The notes under the pieces are model-generated. The model was not told where the DNA came from. It was given only the letters and a program-made list of their open reading frames with translations, and did no database searches. Below, piece by piece: positions 1 to 10,100 of a stretch of 64,000 nucleotides of DNA (within the stretch, counting starts at the first letter, position 1; every line of letters starts with the position of its first letter). The position numbers and the translations under genes were made by a program. The DNA comes from Bacteroidetes bacterium RIFCSPLOWO2_12_FULL_37_12. Lineage in GTDB: Bacteria > Bacteroidota > Bacteroidia > 2-12-FULL-37-12. Location of the stretch: positions 327,572 to 391,571 of the forward strand of contig MEPC01000024.1 in assembly GCA_001769655.1 (NCBI GenBank), written 5' to 3'.

Positions 1-1
1 A

Positions 2-121
2 ATTTCCATCATGGTGGATGGTAAGATAAAAGCCCTCAATACTCCTTCGTTGTTGAAAAAATCTTTTGATACAGCTTCCATGGATGAGGTGTTTGTGAAA
101 TTAGCACGAGGGGGCGATTGA
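2..121 (+). CDS. ABC transporter ATP-binding protein, C-terminal end (partial)
   Basis: Only the last 39 codons are in the window; the gene runs off the left edge. The tail reads MVDGKIKALNTPSLLKKSF followed by SMDEVFVKLARGGD, the usual end of a DrrA-type ABC ATPase (a 'drug name, no homology to drug use' region after the H-loop, then the DVF-like end). Two ABC-2 permeases follow on the same strand, so it is probably their ATPase. A 344-bp gap, containing a GAGAAAGGG tract and a palindromic element, separates it from the first permease, which is unusual for such an operon. It may be the second nucleotide-binding unit of the exporter whose other parts lie at 32.6-36.2 kb. The TGA stop is the first three bases of the GAGAAAGGG tract. 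Confidence 0.75.
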   Translation: MSIMVDGKIKALNTPSLLKKSFDTASMDEVFVKLARGGD

Positions 122-160
122 GAAAGGGAGAAAGGGAGAAAGGGAGAAAGGGAGAAAGGT
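119..160. repeat. GAGAAAGGG simple repeat overlapping a stop codon
   Basis: About five tandem copies of an 8-9 bp unit (GAGAAAGG/GAGAAAGGG) begin at the TGA of the ABC ATPase fragment. The same unit occurs inside coding sequence at about 16931, 20593 and 25101, in the linkers of the TPR proteins. Confidence 0.85.
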
Positions 161-280
161 ATTTTTCTTAAAAACATCCGATTGTAAAAAAGGCATGCTA
201 TTTTTACAAAATTTGTATAAAAATTATATTTAACAACACTGCGCACAGCGGCGCTAAATTAAACAATATAACAAATTTTA

Positions 281-440
281 ATTTGGTAAGCCCAAAATGA
301 AAAAATAAAAATTTTGCCACTGATTACACGGATTAATGTTATAAAAAATCTTAAAATCGTGTTTAATCAGTGTAATCAGTGGCTAAATTTTTTTTTCTTG
401 TTCAATTAGTGGTTTAATTAATTTGGATACTGAACAGTAA
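281..440. repeat. Palindromic interspersed element, family 1, copy 1
   Basis: Inner inverted arms at 316-335 (GCCACTGATTACACGG...) and 364-383 (...GTGTAATCAGTGGC), with an outer right end ACTGAACAGT at 429-438. Similarity to the copy at 41213-41365 continues outside the arms on both sides, including the AATGAAAAAAT left flank and the GGTTTAATT stretch before the right end. The outer left end is degenerate here. This fills most of the 344-bp gap between ABC ATPase and permease; I see no gene in it. Confidence 0.8.
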
Positions 441-465
441 CGAATTATATTAATAAATTCTGTAA

Positions 466-1572
466 ATGAATCGTTTTTTCGGTTTTGTCCTTAAGGAAAT
501 TTATCATATCATCCGTGACCAGCGGACGCTTGTCATCCTTTTCGGGATGCCGGTGATACAAATATTTCTCTTCGGGTATGCGCTGACCAATGAAATAAAA
601 AATGCACGGATTGCCGTTTATGATCCCTCTAAAGATTATGTGACACAGGGAATTATTAACAAATTGGTTTCTTCCGGATATTTCATTCTTCAGCAATATT
701 TAGAGACACCAGCGGAAACAGACCACGTTTTCCGTAAAACAAAAACAAAGGAGGTCTTGATTTTTGAAAGTCAATTCAGTGAAAAACTTTTTAAAAACGG
801 AAAAGCATCCGTTCAGATTATCGGCGATGCCACTGACCCTAATGAAGCCAACGTATTAGCAAATTATACTTCCGCCATTTTGCAGGATTATCAGCAGGAA
901 TTGAATAAGACCTCTGCAAAACCTGTTTTGATTTTGCCGGAAGTTAAAATGTTATTCAACCCCGGTTTAAAAGGGGTCTATATGTTTATTCCCGGTTTAA
1001 TGGCACTCATTCTCATTCTTATTTCAGCATTGATGACTTCCATTTCCATTGCCCGTGAAAAAGAGTTGGGAACCATGGAAGTTTTACTTGCCTCCCCGTT
1101 AAACCCGCTTCAGATAATTCTTGGCAAAGTCCTGCCCTATTTGGTTCTATCGTTTGTTATCGCACTCATCATTCTCGGTCTGGGCATGACGGTCTTTGGG
1201 GTTCCGGTAAAAGGTAGTTTTGTACTGCTTCTCGGAGAATGTCTGTTATTTACGTTAATGTCACTCTCTCTTGGAATTTTAATTTCTACGGTGGCAAATT
1301 CCCAGCAAACCGCCATGATGATGTCCATGTTCGGGTTAATGCTTCCAACGGTTTTACTATCAGGGTTTGTGTTCCCCATCGAAAACATGCCGGTAATTCT
1401 TCAATGGCTGAGCGTTTTAAGTCCGGCGCGTTGGTTTATAGCCATTATAAAAGGCATCATGCACAAAGGGGTTGGAATCGAATTTCTCTGGAAAGAGACC
1501 GGTATTATTTTATTGATGACACTGTTTTTTATCTGGCAGAGTATCCGGAAATTTAAAATACGATTAGAATGA
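466..1572 (+). CDS. ABC-2 type transporter permease (first of a pair)
   Basis: A 368-residue inner-membrane subunit of an ABC exporter. One N-terminal membrane segment (about 20-42) is followed by a soluble region of about 130 residues and a C-terminal block of five or six membrane segments from about residue 170. The cytoplasmic motif REKELGTMEVLLASP near residue 197 is typical of the YbhS/YbhR and YhhJ group of ABC-2 permeases. Its stop overlaps the next start (ATGA at 1569-1572), so the two permeases are translationally coupled and probably form a heterodimer. The substrate is unknown; relatives export drugs or organic compounds together with HlyD and TolC partners. Confidence 0.88.
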   Translation: MNRFFGFVLKEIYHIIRDQRTLVILFGMPVIQIFLFGYALTNEIKNARIAVYDPSKDYVTQGIINKLVSSGYFILQQYLETPAETDHVFRKTKTKEVLIFESQFSEKLFKNGKASVQIIGDATDPNEANVLANYTSAILQDYQQELNKTSAKPVLILPEVKMLFNPGLKGVYMFIPGLMALILILISALMTSISIAREKELGTMEVLLASPLNPLQIILGKVLPYLVLSFVIALIILGLGMTVFGVPVKGSFVLLLGECLLFTLMSLSLGILISTVANSQQTAMMMSMFGLMLPTVLLSGFVFPIENMPVILQWLSVLSPARWFIAIIKGIMHKGVGIEFLWKETGIILLMTLFFIWQSIRKFKIRLE

Positions 1573-2696
1573 GAACCATCCTATACATATTACAAAAAGA
1601 ATTCATTCAAATCTTCCGCAACCGGATGATGTTACCAATTATTTTTGTGGCACCGGTCGTTCAACTGTTGATTCTTTCCAATGCGGCTACTTTTGAAATC
1701 AGAAAAGCAAACATGGTAGTGGTGGATAGTGATCACAGTATATTATCCCGCGAAATGGTTTCACATTTTAGTGGCACTACTTTTTTCAATATTCTGCGTT
1801 ATTGTGATTCTTATCCGCAAGCTGAAAAAGAACTAATAAAGAATAATGCAAAAATCATTTTATTGATTCCACGCGGGTTGGAGAAAAATTTTTTAACCCG
1901 GCAAAAACCGCAGGTTCAGTTTATCATTCATGCCGAAGATGGCGCGGCGGCAGGTGTTCTTTACAGTTATGCCGGCGGCATACTTGCCAATTTCAATAAA
2001 AGTAAAATGCAAAACCAGAGCGGTGCTTTACCGGTTGTTTCTGAATTACCAAAAACTATTGATATCCGCACATCCTATTGGTACAATCCGGAATTAAACT
2101 ACAAGACCTATATGATACCGGGTATTCTGGTGTTGTTGGTCACCATGATAGGAATTTTTCTTACAGGTATGAACATCGTGCGGGAAAAAGAAATAGGCAC
2201 CATAGAACAATTAAATGTGACCCCGATAAAAAAATATCAATTTATTATCGGCAAACTTCTGCCTTTCTGGTTGCTTGCACAGTTCATTCTTGCTTTTGGA
2301 TTGGGAGTAAGCAAATTAGTATTTCATATTCCCATTGCCGGCTCCGTCTGGTTGATTTTTGGTTTTGCGGCAGTGTATCTCTTGGTCGTTATAAGCATTG
2401 GATTATTTATTTCGACTATTACAGACACCCAACAGCAAGCCATGTTTTTCGCCTGGTTTTTCATGATGATATTTATGCTCCTTGGGGGCTTGTTTACATC
2501 CATAGAAAATATGCCGGAATGGGTGAAAAAAATAACGTGGTTCAACCCGATTGCTTATTTTATTGATGTCATGCGGAGAATCATGCTCAAGGGTGCCACT
2601 TTTGAAGAGATCCGCTTTCAATTCGGAATTATGGTTGTGTATGCCATTGGTATGATCGGGCTTTCTACGTGGAGATACAGGAAAGTGAGTGCGTGA
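1569..2696 (+). CDS. ABC-2 type transporter permease (second of a pair)
   Basis: A 375-residue paralogue of the upstream permease with the same plan: N-terminal membrane anchor, extracytoplasmic domain, then a membrane block carrying REKEIGTIEQLNVTP near residue 204. It overlaps the preceding gene by 4 bp (ATGA), a coupling common for obligate permease pairs. No HlyD, TolC or further ATPase gene follows; those functions lie 30 kb away at 32.6-36.2 kb, suggesting that one exporter operon was split. A TGGGCATTGGGTG repeat begins immediately after the TGA stop. Confidence 0.88.
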   Translation: MRTILYILQKEFIQIFRNRMMLPIIFVAPVVQLLILSNAATFEIRKANMVVVDSDHSILSREMVSHFSGTTFFNILRYCDSYPQAEKELIKNNAKIILLIPRGLEKNFLTRQKPQVQFIIHAEDGAAAGVLYSYAGGILANFNKSKMQNQSGALPVVSELPKTIDIRTSYWYNPELNYKTYMIPGILVLLVTMIGIFLTGMNIVREKEIGTIEQLNVTPIKKYQFIIGKLLPFWLLAQFILAFGLGVSKLVFHIPIAGSVWLIFGFAAVYLLVVISIGLFISTITDTQQQAMFFAWFFMMIFMLLGGLFTSIENMPEWVKKITWFNPIAYFIDVMRRIMLKGATFEEIRFQFGIMVVYAIGMIGLSTWRYRKVSA

Positions 2697-2966
2697 TGGG
2701 CATTGGGTGTTGGTTATTTCTAAGCTGTACGAGCCAGAACCAAAAAGAAAATAACGAATATCGAACAAGGAATAATGAATGTTGAAGTTTTGGTTACTTC
2801 GAAATTCATTATTCCATGCCTTCAACCGCACAATCTCGCTCAAAAGTCCACTGGACTTTTGCCGTGTTCATTATTCAATATTTTTCACAAACGAAGGTTT
2901 TGGTCATTCGTTATTTTTCGCCTACGTTTGTGTCCCCACAAACGTAGGTCAATTTCTAATTAATCC
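2697..2966. other. Intergenic region rich in short repeats
   Basis: No convincing gene in about 270 bp. It holds TGGGCATTGGG-like repeats, AATAATGAAT / ATTCATTATT inverted stretches, AAAGTCCACTGGACTTTT (a perfect palindrome near 2843-2860), half of a family-4 hairpin (CACAAACGAAGG near 2887) and one complete family-4 hairpin (2921-2948). Confidence 0.7.
2921..2948. repeat. Family-4 hairpin (CCTACGTTTGTG / CACAAACGTAGG)
   Basis: Perfect 12-bp arms with a 4-nt TCCC loop. Close relatives lie at 4309-4336, 5479-5506 and 50018-50040; the stem varies at compensating positions (CCTACG/CGTAGG versus CCTTCG/CGAAGG). Confidence 0.85.
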
Positions 2967-4271
2967 ATGAACTTCAAGACATCCGGTTGGTTTGAAAAAT
3001 ATATAAACTTCCGCACGGAAAATCCATTTCCGGACGAGCTTCCCGGCTCAGGGATTAAGTTGTTTCAGAAATCATCTTCAACCGATTCTGATTTTGAGCA
3101 AACCCTCTATAATTTTCTACAGCCCACAGGCATTTTGTATGGCTATCCGGTAGTCCTTCCGTTTACCGACACAGCGTACCCCGGATTAAAATACATGGAT
3201 TCGGGAGATAAGATGGTGTTGATTTTTCTTGAATCGCTTTTTGCTCCAATGTATGCGGTTGAAAGGAGAGTTAATCGCGAAAAATCACCCGGAGAAATTA
3301 TTAATGATTTAGTGCCACTGATTACTTCTTACTTTTATTCGCTCTACGGGAATGAAGCAGAAAAAAATGAGGAACCCACAAATTCAACTTCACTTTTGGA
3401 AACATATAAGAATTTTGAAAATATATTGACTTCTTATCTCTTGCATAATCCTGCTGGTATTCATCTGTCAGCAGGCAAAGGAGCGTTCATGTTTCTGGAT
3501 TTATATCTTTTTTTTCACGATTATTTTCATGGAAAAGCCATTCCGGTTAAAGAAAAAAGAATTTCAACTATCCTGACAAAAAAACAACGAATGGTTACCT
3601 CGTTATTGCGATTGATGATTCTCGCATCCCATGCGAGTCAAAGTTTGGAGAAAGAGGAATTCCGGTTGTTTGATTATTTTTTGACTGCCTCCGGTTTACC
3701 GGCTGACCTGATTACAAACTTTAAGGAAGAATTTAAAAAGGGAGTGGCTATTTCGTCTATTAAAACGGATGAGTATTCCTGGCTGTCAAGAAGATTTTTT
3801 CTTGAAATAAGTTTATTGTTTGTTTTTTCAGATAAAAACATCAGTCACAAAGAAAATGATTTTCTCGCAATTATTATTCAGAAACTGCAACTGGAACCGG
3901 AAGAAAAACAACAAAGTTTTCTTGCCTTAAACACTTTCTTAACTTTGCATGAGACACAATTACCTCATTCGGGTAAGATGGGTTATGTTGTGTCACAGGT
4001 AAAAGAAATGACTTCAAAAATTTTATTAAAAAACAAAGACCGGGTTAATACCGAAATCAGAGAAAGCCGGGAACTATACGGGCTATTAATGAAATCGAGA
4101 AATGAAAAATTAAGCGATGAAGAAAAGCACAAGGTAAAAGAACAACTACTTGATATTTTGAAATCCATTCCGACATTAGTTGCATTGGTGCTTCCGGGCG
4201 CATTTATTACTCTTCCATTATTACTTAAACTGCTCCCAAAAGAAATGTTTCCTTCGGCGTTCAGGGATTAA
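2967..4271 (+). CDS. LETM1-related protein
   Basis: A 434-residue protein, acidic to neutral and mostly alpha-helical. The last 80 residues resemble the LETM1 ribosome-binding-like domain: a charged helix (LSDEEKHKVKEQLLDILKSIP), then a hydrophobic segment TLVALVLPGAFITLPLLLKLLP and the MFPSAF ending seen in that family. The N-terminal 350 residues carry no motif I recognise. Bacteroidota encode proteins of this size and plan annotated as LETM1-related biofilm-associated proteins; I rely on the C-terminus for the call. It stands alone on its strand, and its TAA stop is directly followed by the ATTGGGCATTAG repeat. Function is uncertain. Confidence 0.65.
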   Translation: MNFKTSGWFEKYINFRTENPFPDELPGSGIKLFQKSSSTDSDFEQTLYNFLQPTGILYGYPVVLPFTDTAYPGLKYMDSGDKMVLIFLESLFAPMYAVERRVNREKSPGEIINDLVPLITSYFYSLYGNEAEKNEEPTNSTSLLETYKNFENILTSYLLHNPAGIHLSAGKGAFMFLDLYLFFHDYFHGKAIPVKEKRISTILTKKQRMVTSLLRLMILASHASQSLEKEEFRLFDYFLTASGLPADLITNFKEEFKKGVAISSIKTDEYSWLSRRFFLEISLLFVFSDKNISHKENDFLAIIIQKLQLEPEEKQQSFLALNTFLTLHETQLPHSGKMGYVVSQVKEMTSKILLKNKDRVNTEIRESRELYGLLMKSRNEKLSDEEKHKVKEQLLDILKSIPTLVALVLPGAFITLPLLLKLLPKEMFPSAFRD

Positions 4272-4308
4272 CATTGGGCATTAGTCATTGGGCATTAGTC
4301 ATTTACCG

Positions 4309-4336
4309 CCTTCGTTTGTGTCCTCACAAACGAAGG
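4309..4336. repeat. Family-4 hairpin containing the aminotransferase stop codon
   Basis: CCTTCGTTTGTG, loop TCCT, CACAAACGAAGG: perfect 12-bp arms. The minus-strand gene that follows ends inside it: its last residues Y-L-R-L and the TGA stop are encoded by the right arm. An identical 28-bp copy lies upstream of the same gene at 5479-5506. Confidence 0.9.
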
Positions 4337-5451
4337 TATTGGGCAACTACCTCTACAATATATTTCAACTGCTCCTCATCTAATTCCGTGTGCATGGGTA
4401 GTGACAGTATAGTGTCACACAATTTTTCTGTTGCAGGAAAATCTCCTTTCTTATATCCATATTGCTGATATGCTTTTTGCAGATGCAATGGAATTGGATA
4501 ATAAACAACAGTAGGAATTTTTTTATCAGAAAGATATTTGACAAGTTCATCACGCCGGCTTTTTACAGTAAGTGTGTATTGATGAAATCCATGACTTGAA
4601 TAGGCAGGGCGAAATGGTATGATGAGAGCGTCATTATTTTTAAATGCTGTATCATAATATTCAGCAACTTTATTACGTGCAGAAATATAATTATCAAGAT
4701 GCGCAAGTTTTATTCTTAATATAGCGGCTTGCATTGTATCCAACCGGGAATTTACACCAATTAAATCATGCACATATTTTTGTGATTGCCCATGATTAGA
4801 AGTCATTTTTAATCGTTTGGCAAGCGTTAAGTCATTGGTACATATCATTCCACCATCCCCGTAACATCCAAGATTCTTTGATGGAAAAAAAGACGAAGTT
4901 CCAATATGACCGATGGTTCCTGCTTTTTGTTTTCTGCCATTGTTGAAAATATAATCGGTTCCCAATGCCTGAGCAGTGTCTTCAATTACTGTGATATTAT
5001 TTTTTTTTGCAATTTCCATAATGGGTTCCAGGTGGGCGCACAATCCATAAAGATGAACGGCAATAAGTGCCTTGGTTTTCGGAGTGATTGCTTTTTCAAA
5101 TGCCTGGGACGAAAGCGTAAACGTATGTTCATCCACTTCCACAAAAACCGGTTTGTATCCCAGCAGGCAGATTGATTCTGCAGTGGCAACATACGTAAAG
5201 CTCGGGGTAATCACTTCATCTCCTGGTTTTAAACCCAGTGACATCAAAGCAATTTTTATGGCATCGGTGCCATTTCCACAGGGAATTACGTGTTTTACTT
5301 TGAGATAATTTTTCATTTCCTCCGTAAATTTTGCTACATCGGGACCATTGATGAACGCAGAACTTTGGAGCACGCCAAGCACAGCATTGTCTATCTGAGT
5401 TTTAATTTTTTCGTACTGGGTACGAAGGTCAACCATTTGGATTGGGGTCAT
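4324..5451 (-). CDS. DegT/DnrJ/EryC1/StrS family nucleotide-sugar aminotransferase
   Basis: A 375-residue PLP enzyme of the sugar aminotransferase family, which transfers an amino group from glutamate to a keto-sugar nucleotide for surface polysaccharide synthesis. Visible features: GNGTDAIKIAL (about 59-69) for cofactor phosphate binding, VIEDTAQALG (about 155-164) with the aspartate that contacts the PLP ring nitrogen, and FFPSKNLG with the Schiff-base lysine K192. The opening MTPIQMVDLRTQY is the family's usual start and supports 5451. The closest type is WbpE/WlbC-like, but the sugar cannot be fixed. No other polysaccharide genes adjoin it. It is bracketed by two identical hairpins. Confidence 0.87.
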   Translation of the reverse strand: MTPIQMVDLRTQYEKIKTQIDNAVLGVLQSSAFINGPDVAKFTEEMKNYLKVKHVIPCGNGTDAIKIALMSLGLKPGDEVITPSFTYVATAESICLLGYKPVFVEVDEHTFTLSSQAFEKAITPKTKALIAVHLYGLCAHLEPIMEIAKKNNITVIEDTAQALGTDYIFNNGRKQKAGTIGHIGTSSFFPSKNLGCYGDGGMICTNDLTLAKRLKMTSNHGQSQKYVHDLIGVNSRLDTMQAAILRIKLAHLDNYISARNKVAEYYDTAFKNNDALIIPFRPAYSSHGFHQYTLTVKSRRDELVKYLSDKKIPTVVYYPIPLHLQKAYQQYGYKKGDFPATEKLCDTILSLPMHTELDEEQLKYIVEVVAQYLRL

Positions 5452-5478
5452 TGGATATTGGTCATTGATTATTTATTG

Positions 5479-5506
5479 CCTTCGTTTGTGTCCTCACAAA
5501 CGAAGG
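5479..5506. repeat. Family-4 hairpin in the aminotransferase leader
   Basis: Identical in its 28 bp to the copy at 4309-4336 (12-bp arms, TCCT loop). It lies between the aminotransferase start at 5451 and a possible minus-strand -7 element TAAGTTTG (5538-5531), so it would form a stem in the 5' leader if that promoter is real. Confidence 0.85.
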
Positions 5507-5594
5507 AATTGGTTATTGGTTATTGAATTACAAACTTACGTGATAATTTCTAAACAAAAACAATGCATTAAGAAATATGCATCTCTACGAACAA

Positions 5595-6776
5595 TCATTC
5601 CTCTCCGCCTTCTCCTTCTTTGGCTTTTGATAGAATAAAAAACGGATTTTTAATTACAATTTTTGCATTATCTGCAATTTTTTCCAAGGGTTTTATTTCA
5701 ACATATCCCAAATCGGATATTCCTGTAATCACTTCCAACATATTAAATTTATAACCGTCTTTGTTTTCTTCATTTACACTAAAAATCCATTCCTTACCGT
5801 CTGCTTTTACAATGGCATCTATGGGAATAGCTGAACTTTTTTGTTCTCCGACATCAATGACTCCATTTACATAAATTCCGGGTATCAATTCGTGGTTTTC
5901 ATTTTTTATACTTGCGTGAACAATGAGTGCTTTGGTATCATTCTCAAATGATTTATTGATGCCGAAAATCTCTCCTTCAATCGTTTTAAAGTTATGTTCT
6001 TCCTGATGTTCGGGCTGATTGGAGAGAACGAAATTTACTTTCTGTCCTACTTTTACTTTGAATAAGTCCTTTTCATAAATCAACAAATCGCAATGAATTT
6101 TTGTGTTATCGGTGATTTCAAAGAGTGTTTTGTTAGGTTCGGCATACCCACCGATAGTGGCATGGATATGACCTACATATCCCATAATGGGGGAAGTCAA
6201 AGCAAAGGAAGAAGAAATATTTCCTTTGGAAAGTTCGGTGAAATTTACGGACAACATTTTCAACTGGCTTTCAAGCGAAGAAATTTTTCCTTTAGAAATA
6301 TTGAAATCGCTTTCGGCTTTCTGGAAAATCTTTCCAGTTCCGGAATTATGTTCCATTAATTCTTTTTGACGTACATATTCTTTCTCAACGAAAATAAAAT
6401 TATTTTTTTCGGTGAGATATGCTTCCTGCAACTTGATGAAATCGGGATGTTCCAGAACGGCAAGCGTTTGTCCATGTTTTACAAAAGTTCCTTCGAGAAC
6501 GGAGATTGATTTTACAACCGCACCGATGAACGTTGAAACACTGGCTTTATTTTGAGGAGGAACATCAAGGTAACCGCTCGCCCTTACTACACTGCGGAGA
6601 TTCTTTTTTTCTATTGTTCCCAAAGCAATACCCACTGAGTTGAATTGTTCGGCTGTTAGTTCAATCGTTTCAGATTTTTTCTCTTCGTTATGCTCCGGTT
6701 CTGAATTTTCTTTTTTGCTGTTGCAGAATGTGATTACTAAACCACAAATCATTACATATATGATTTTTGTTTTCAT
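5595..6776 (-). CDS. Heavy-metal efflux RND periplasmic adaptor (CzcB/CusB-like lipoprotein)
   Basis: A 393-residue membrane-fusion protein linking the inner-membrane RND pump to the outer-membrane channel. The N-terminus has a lipoprotein signal (LVITFC with Cys18), then an acidic linker. The biotinyl-lipoyl half-motif is seen around GAVVKSISVLEGTFVKHGQTLAVLEHPDF, followed by a coiled-coil hairpin (roughly 125-195), the second lipoyl half (SPIMGYVGHIHATIGGYAEP) and a beta-barrel domain. It is the last gene of the minus-strand metal-efflux cluster, 19 bp after crcB. Its metal specificity follows the pump, which looks like the divalent type. Confidence 0.88.
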   Translation of the reverse strand: MKTKIIYVMICGLVITFCNSKKENSEPEHNEEKKSETIELTAEQFNSVGIALGTIEKKNLRSVVRASGYLDVPPQNKASVSTFIGAVVKSISVLEGTFVKHGQTLAVLEHPDFIKLQEAYLTEKNNFIFVEKEYVRQKELMEHNSGTGKIFQKAESDFNISKGKISSLESQLKMLSVNFTELSKGNISSSFALTSPIMGYVGHIHATIGGYAEPNKTLFEITDNTKIHCDLLIYEKDLFKVKVGQKVNFVLSNQPEHQEEHNFKTIEGEIFGINKSFENDTKALIVHASIKNENHELIPGIYVNGVIDVGEQKSSAIPIDAIVKADGKEWIFSVNEENKDGYKFNMLEVITGISDLGYVEIKPLEKIADNAKIVIKNPFFILSKAKEGEGGEE

Positions 6777-6795
6777 TTTTTTATTATTAATTCAT

Positions 6796-7176
6796 TTAAA
6801 TAAGTTTAGAAACGGCTAATCCCCCAAACGTTGCAAAAAGACAAATTGTGATACTTAGAAAAATATCAACCACGGCGTAAGTTTGATTACCTTGTTGAAA
6901 TAATCGTATTGTTTGATCGGCAAAACCCGAAAAAGTGCTGAAGCCGCCACAAAAACCAACAACAAGCAAGAGTTTCATCAAATGATTCTCTGCTGTTATT
7001 CCATTTCTAATAAAAAGTGACGCAAAAAATCCTGACAAAAAGCAGGCGATTATATTGACTGATATTATTCCAAGAGGGAAATCATGCAGGTTTATTTTAT
7101 TAATGAACTTTGAAAGATAATAACGACTAATGCCGCCAAATCCACTTCCGATAAAAATTACAACTGCGTTTTTCAT
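6796..7176 (-). CDS. crcB: CrcB/Fluc-type fluoride channel
   Basis: A 126-residue four-helix membrane protein of the fluoride-exporting Fluc family, which acts as a dual-topology dimer. Recognisable are the N-terminal GSGFGGISRYYLS, the VNIIACFLSGFF helix corresponding to the VNxxGSFLLG motif (the usual glycine is alanine here), and GFCGGFSTFSGF, equivalent to the GxxGGxTTFSTF channel motif. It sits between RND pump and adaptor with 1 bp and 19 bp spacing, so it is almost certainly co-transcribed with metal efflux. No fluoride riboswitch is evident near it. Confidence 0.88.
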   Translation of the reverse strand: MKNAVVIFIGSGFGGISRYYLSKFINKINLHDFPLGIISVNIIACFLSGFFASLFIRNGITAENHLMKLLLVVGFCGGFSTFSGFADQTIRLFQQGNQTYAVVDIFLSITICLFATFGGLAVSKLI

Positions 7177-7177
7177 A

Positions 7178-10100
7178 TTATTTTCCGATTAAATAATTAA
7201 TGTTGATGATTGCTTGATTAAACTGATTTAATGAATTGAGATATTCTGATTTAATTGAAATTGCCTGAGTGATGCTCTGAATGTATTCTACATATCCTAT
7301 TTCACCATTGGAATACGCAAATTGCGATACTTTCAGTATTTCTTCGGATTGTTTCAGCCCTCTGGACTCATAAAAATTTACAATATCAGAAAATTTTTGA
7401 TATTCCTGCAACTGCTGTTTGAGACGTGTATTCAGATTATTCAGCGCAAGTTCATAATCGTTTTGTGCAATCTGTACTTGGATTTTTGCGGATTGAACCC
7501 TACCTTGCTGTCCCCAGAAGAAAACCGGAATTCCTACTCCGATTTGAAAGCCGAAAAATCCTTTTACATTATCAAGAGATTGGTTGAAATATCCCAATGA
7601 AAAATCAGGAAGGAATTTATTTTTCTCTAAGGATAACTGCGAAGCTGAAAGTAGGATTTTCTGGTGATAATATGCAAGCAAGGGGTTTTGATTGATTGAA
7701 GAGGTGTCGGAATTGATAAAAAGAGTTTGTTTTTCTGCATTCGTTATACTGATTTCCTGCTTAACATTCAACAAGTTTTGCAATTCCTGTCTGTTGATTT
7801 CAACATCTGCTTCCGTTTGCTTTTTATACGTTAGTATTTCCTGTACTTTGATTTGAGCGGAAAGTTTTTCAAGATAAGATGATTCACCTGTTTTGTATTT
7901 GAGTTCAGCTATATCGGAAAACTTTTTGTAAATGCTGTCATGGTAGTTTAGGAGTTTGAGTTTTTCCATTCCGAAAGAAAGTTGATAATAAGTGGATTTT
8001 ACATTGCGGATTAATTCGGCTTGCGTAAGAGCAAGATTTTTTTCACTCAATAAAACAGTTTGCTTTTGAACTTTGCTTTGCTGAATATAGACAGTAGGAA
8101 AATAAATATCCTGCGTAACTCCAACGTAAGTGTCTTTGTTTTCACTGTTATATTGTCCTTTCAGGACTGAAACATTTGTTTTTGGTAAATCAAAGCTTGT
8201 TTTTTTTAAAACATTCTGCTGTTGCACTTCGAGGGTAGCAGATTTTAGTTGGGGATTGTTCTTTAACGCAGTGTCAATGGCTTGCTGTAACGTGAATGAT
8301 GTTTTTTGCGCGGAAGAAAAATTCGGAACAGAAATAAGAAATAAAATTACTGCAACTGCAACTGATGGTTTTATCTTATTCTTACCTGAAAATAAAATGT
8401 AAAGTACCGGAAGAATCAAAAGCGTTAAAAAAGTTGCGGTTATTAAACCACCAATTACAACTGTTGCCAATGGTTTTTGAACTTCTGCTCCTGCACTGGT
8501 TGAAATTGCCATCGGTAAAAAACCAAACGAAGCAACACAAGCGGTAAGGATCACCGGTCGTAACCTTATTTTAGTTCCTTTTCGGACACGCTCATAAATA
8601 TCATCAATGCCTTCCTCTTTCAGGCGATTAAATTCTGCTATCAATACAATTCCGTTTAACACCGCCACTCCGAACAAAGCAATGAACCCAACGCCTGCGG
8701 AAATACTGAAAGGCATATCTCTTAACCATAAAGCGAACACGCCACCGATTGCTGAAAGTGGAATTGCTGTGTAAATTAAAACGGATTGCTTGAGCGACCC
8801 GAACGTGAAATATAATAGAATGAAAATAAGAAGCAAGGCAATAGGAACTGCAAGGGACAAACGCTTTTTCGCTTCAATGAGATTTTGAAATTGTCCTCCG
8901 TAAGATGTGAAATATCCTGCGGGAAGTTTTAATCCTTTATCTAATTTCTGTTGTATTTCTTCTACAACAGATTGCACATCTCTTTCTCTCACATTGAAGC
9001 CAATGGTAATTCTCCTTTTTCCGTCTTCACGGGAAACTTGCGTTGGACCCAACTTAAATTGCACATCAGCAATTTGCCCGATGGGAACTTGATTGCCCGA
9101 TGGAAGCGTAACATAAAGGTCTTTCACATCGTCAATTCCCTGCCGGAATTTATTCTCAAGACGAACAACTAAATCAAATCTTTTTTCTCCTTCAAAAACA
9201 ACTCCCGCAACTTTTCCAGCGAATGCTGTTTCTAAAACCTTGTTTACCTCCATAACAGTCAAACCGTATTGAGCAATTTTATCCCTATCATATTTCACCT
9301 GCACTTGCGGAAGACCTGTAATTTTTTCTACAAAAATATCCTGCACTCCTTTGATGTTCTGAATTAGTTTGGAAACTTTGTCTGCATTTTCGGATAGCAA
9401 ATCCAAGTCCTCTCCGAAAATTTTTATGGCTACATCCTGCCTTGCGCCAGTCATCATTTCATTGAAACGCATTTGGATTGGTTGTTGAAATCCAAATTCA
9501 ACCCCTGGGATTACTTCCAACGCTTTACTCATTTTTTCGGCAAGTTCTTCTCTGTTATCTGCACTTGTCCATTCTTCTTTATCTTTTAGTATTATCATCA
9601 TATCTCCGCTTTCAATGGGCATTGGATCTGTAGGAATTTCGGATGAACCCAATTTTCCGATTACTTCTTTTACTTCGGGAAATTTTCCTTTTATAATCCC
9701 TGCCGCCTGTTGCATTGTTTCAATGGTTTGTGATAATGAAGTACCTGACATCAGCCGTGTTTCCACTGCAAAGTCGCCTTCTTCAAGGGTGGGTATAAAT
9801 TCTCCTCCCATCTTATTGAATACAACTAATGAAAAAATAAACAAAACTACCGATATGGAAATGACAATTAATTTTCTATTCAAAGAAAATTCAAGAAACG
9901 GTTTATAGATTCGGTGAAAGAAATCCATGAGCTGGTCGGAAATATTTCTTTTATGCTCTGTTTTTTTGCTTAGGAACAATGCAGACATCATGGGAATATA
10001 GGTGAGAGAAAGAATTAGCGCTCCTATGATGGCAAAGGAGACGGTCTGTGCCATCGGTCTGAACATTTTTCCTTCTATACCCACTAATGCCAATATGGGA

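Noticed and set aside
2775-2970. Open frames of about 62 codons downstream of the second permease.
   Set aside because: They translate through palindromes and simple repeats and have no coding character.
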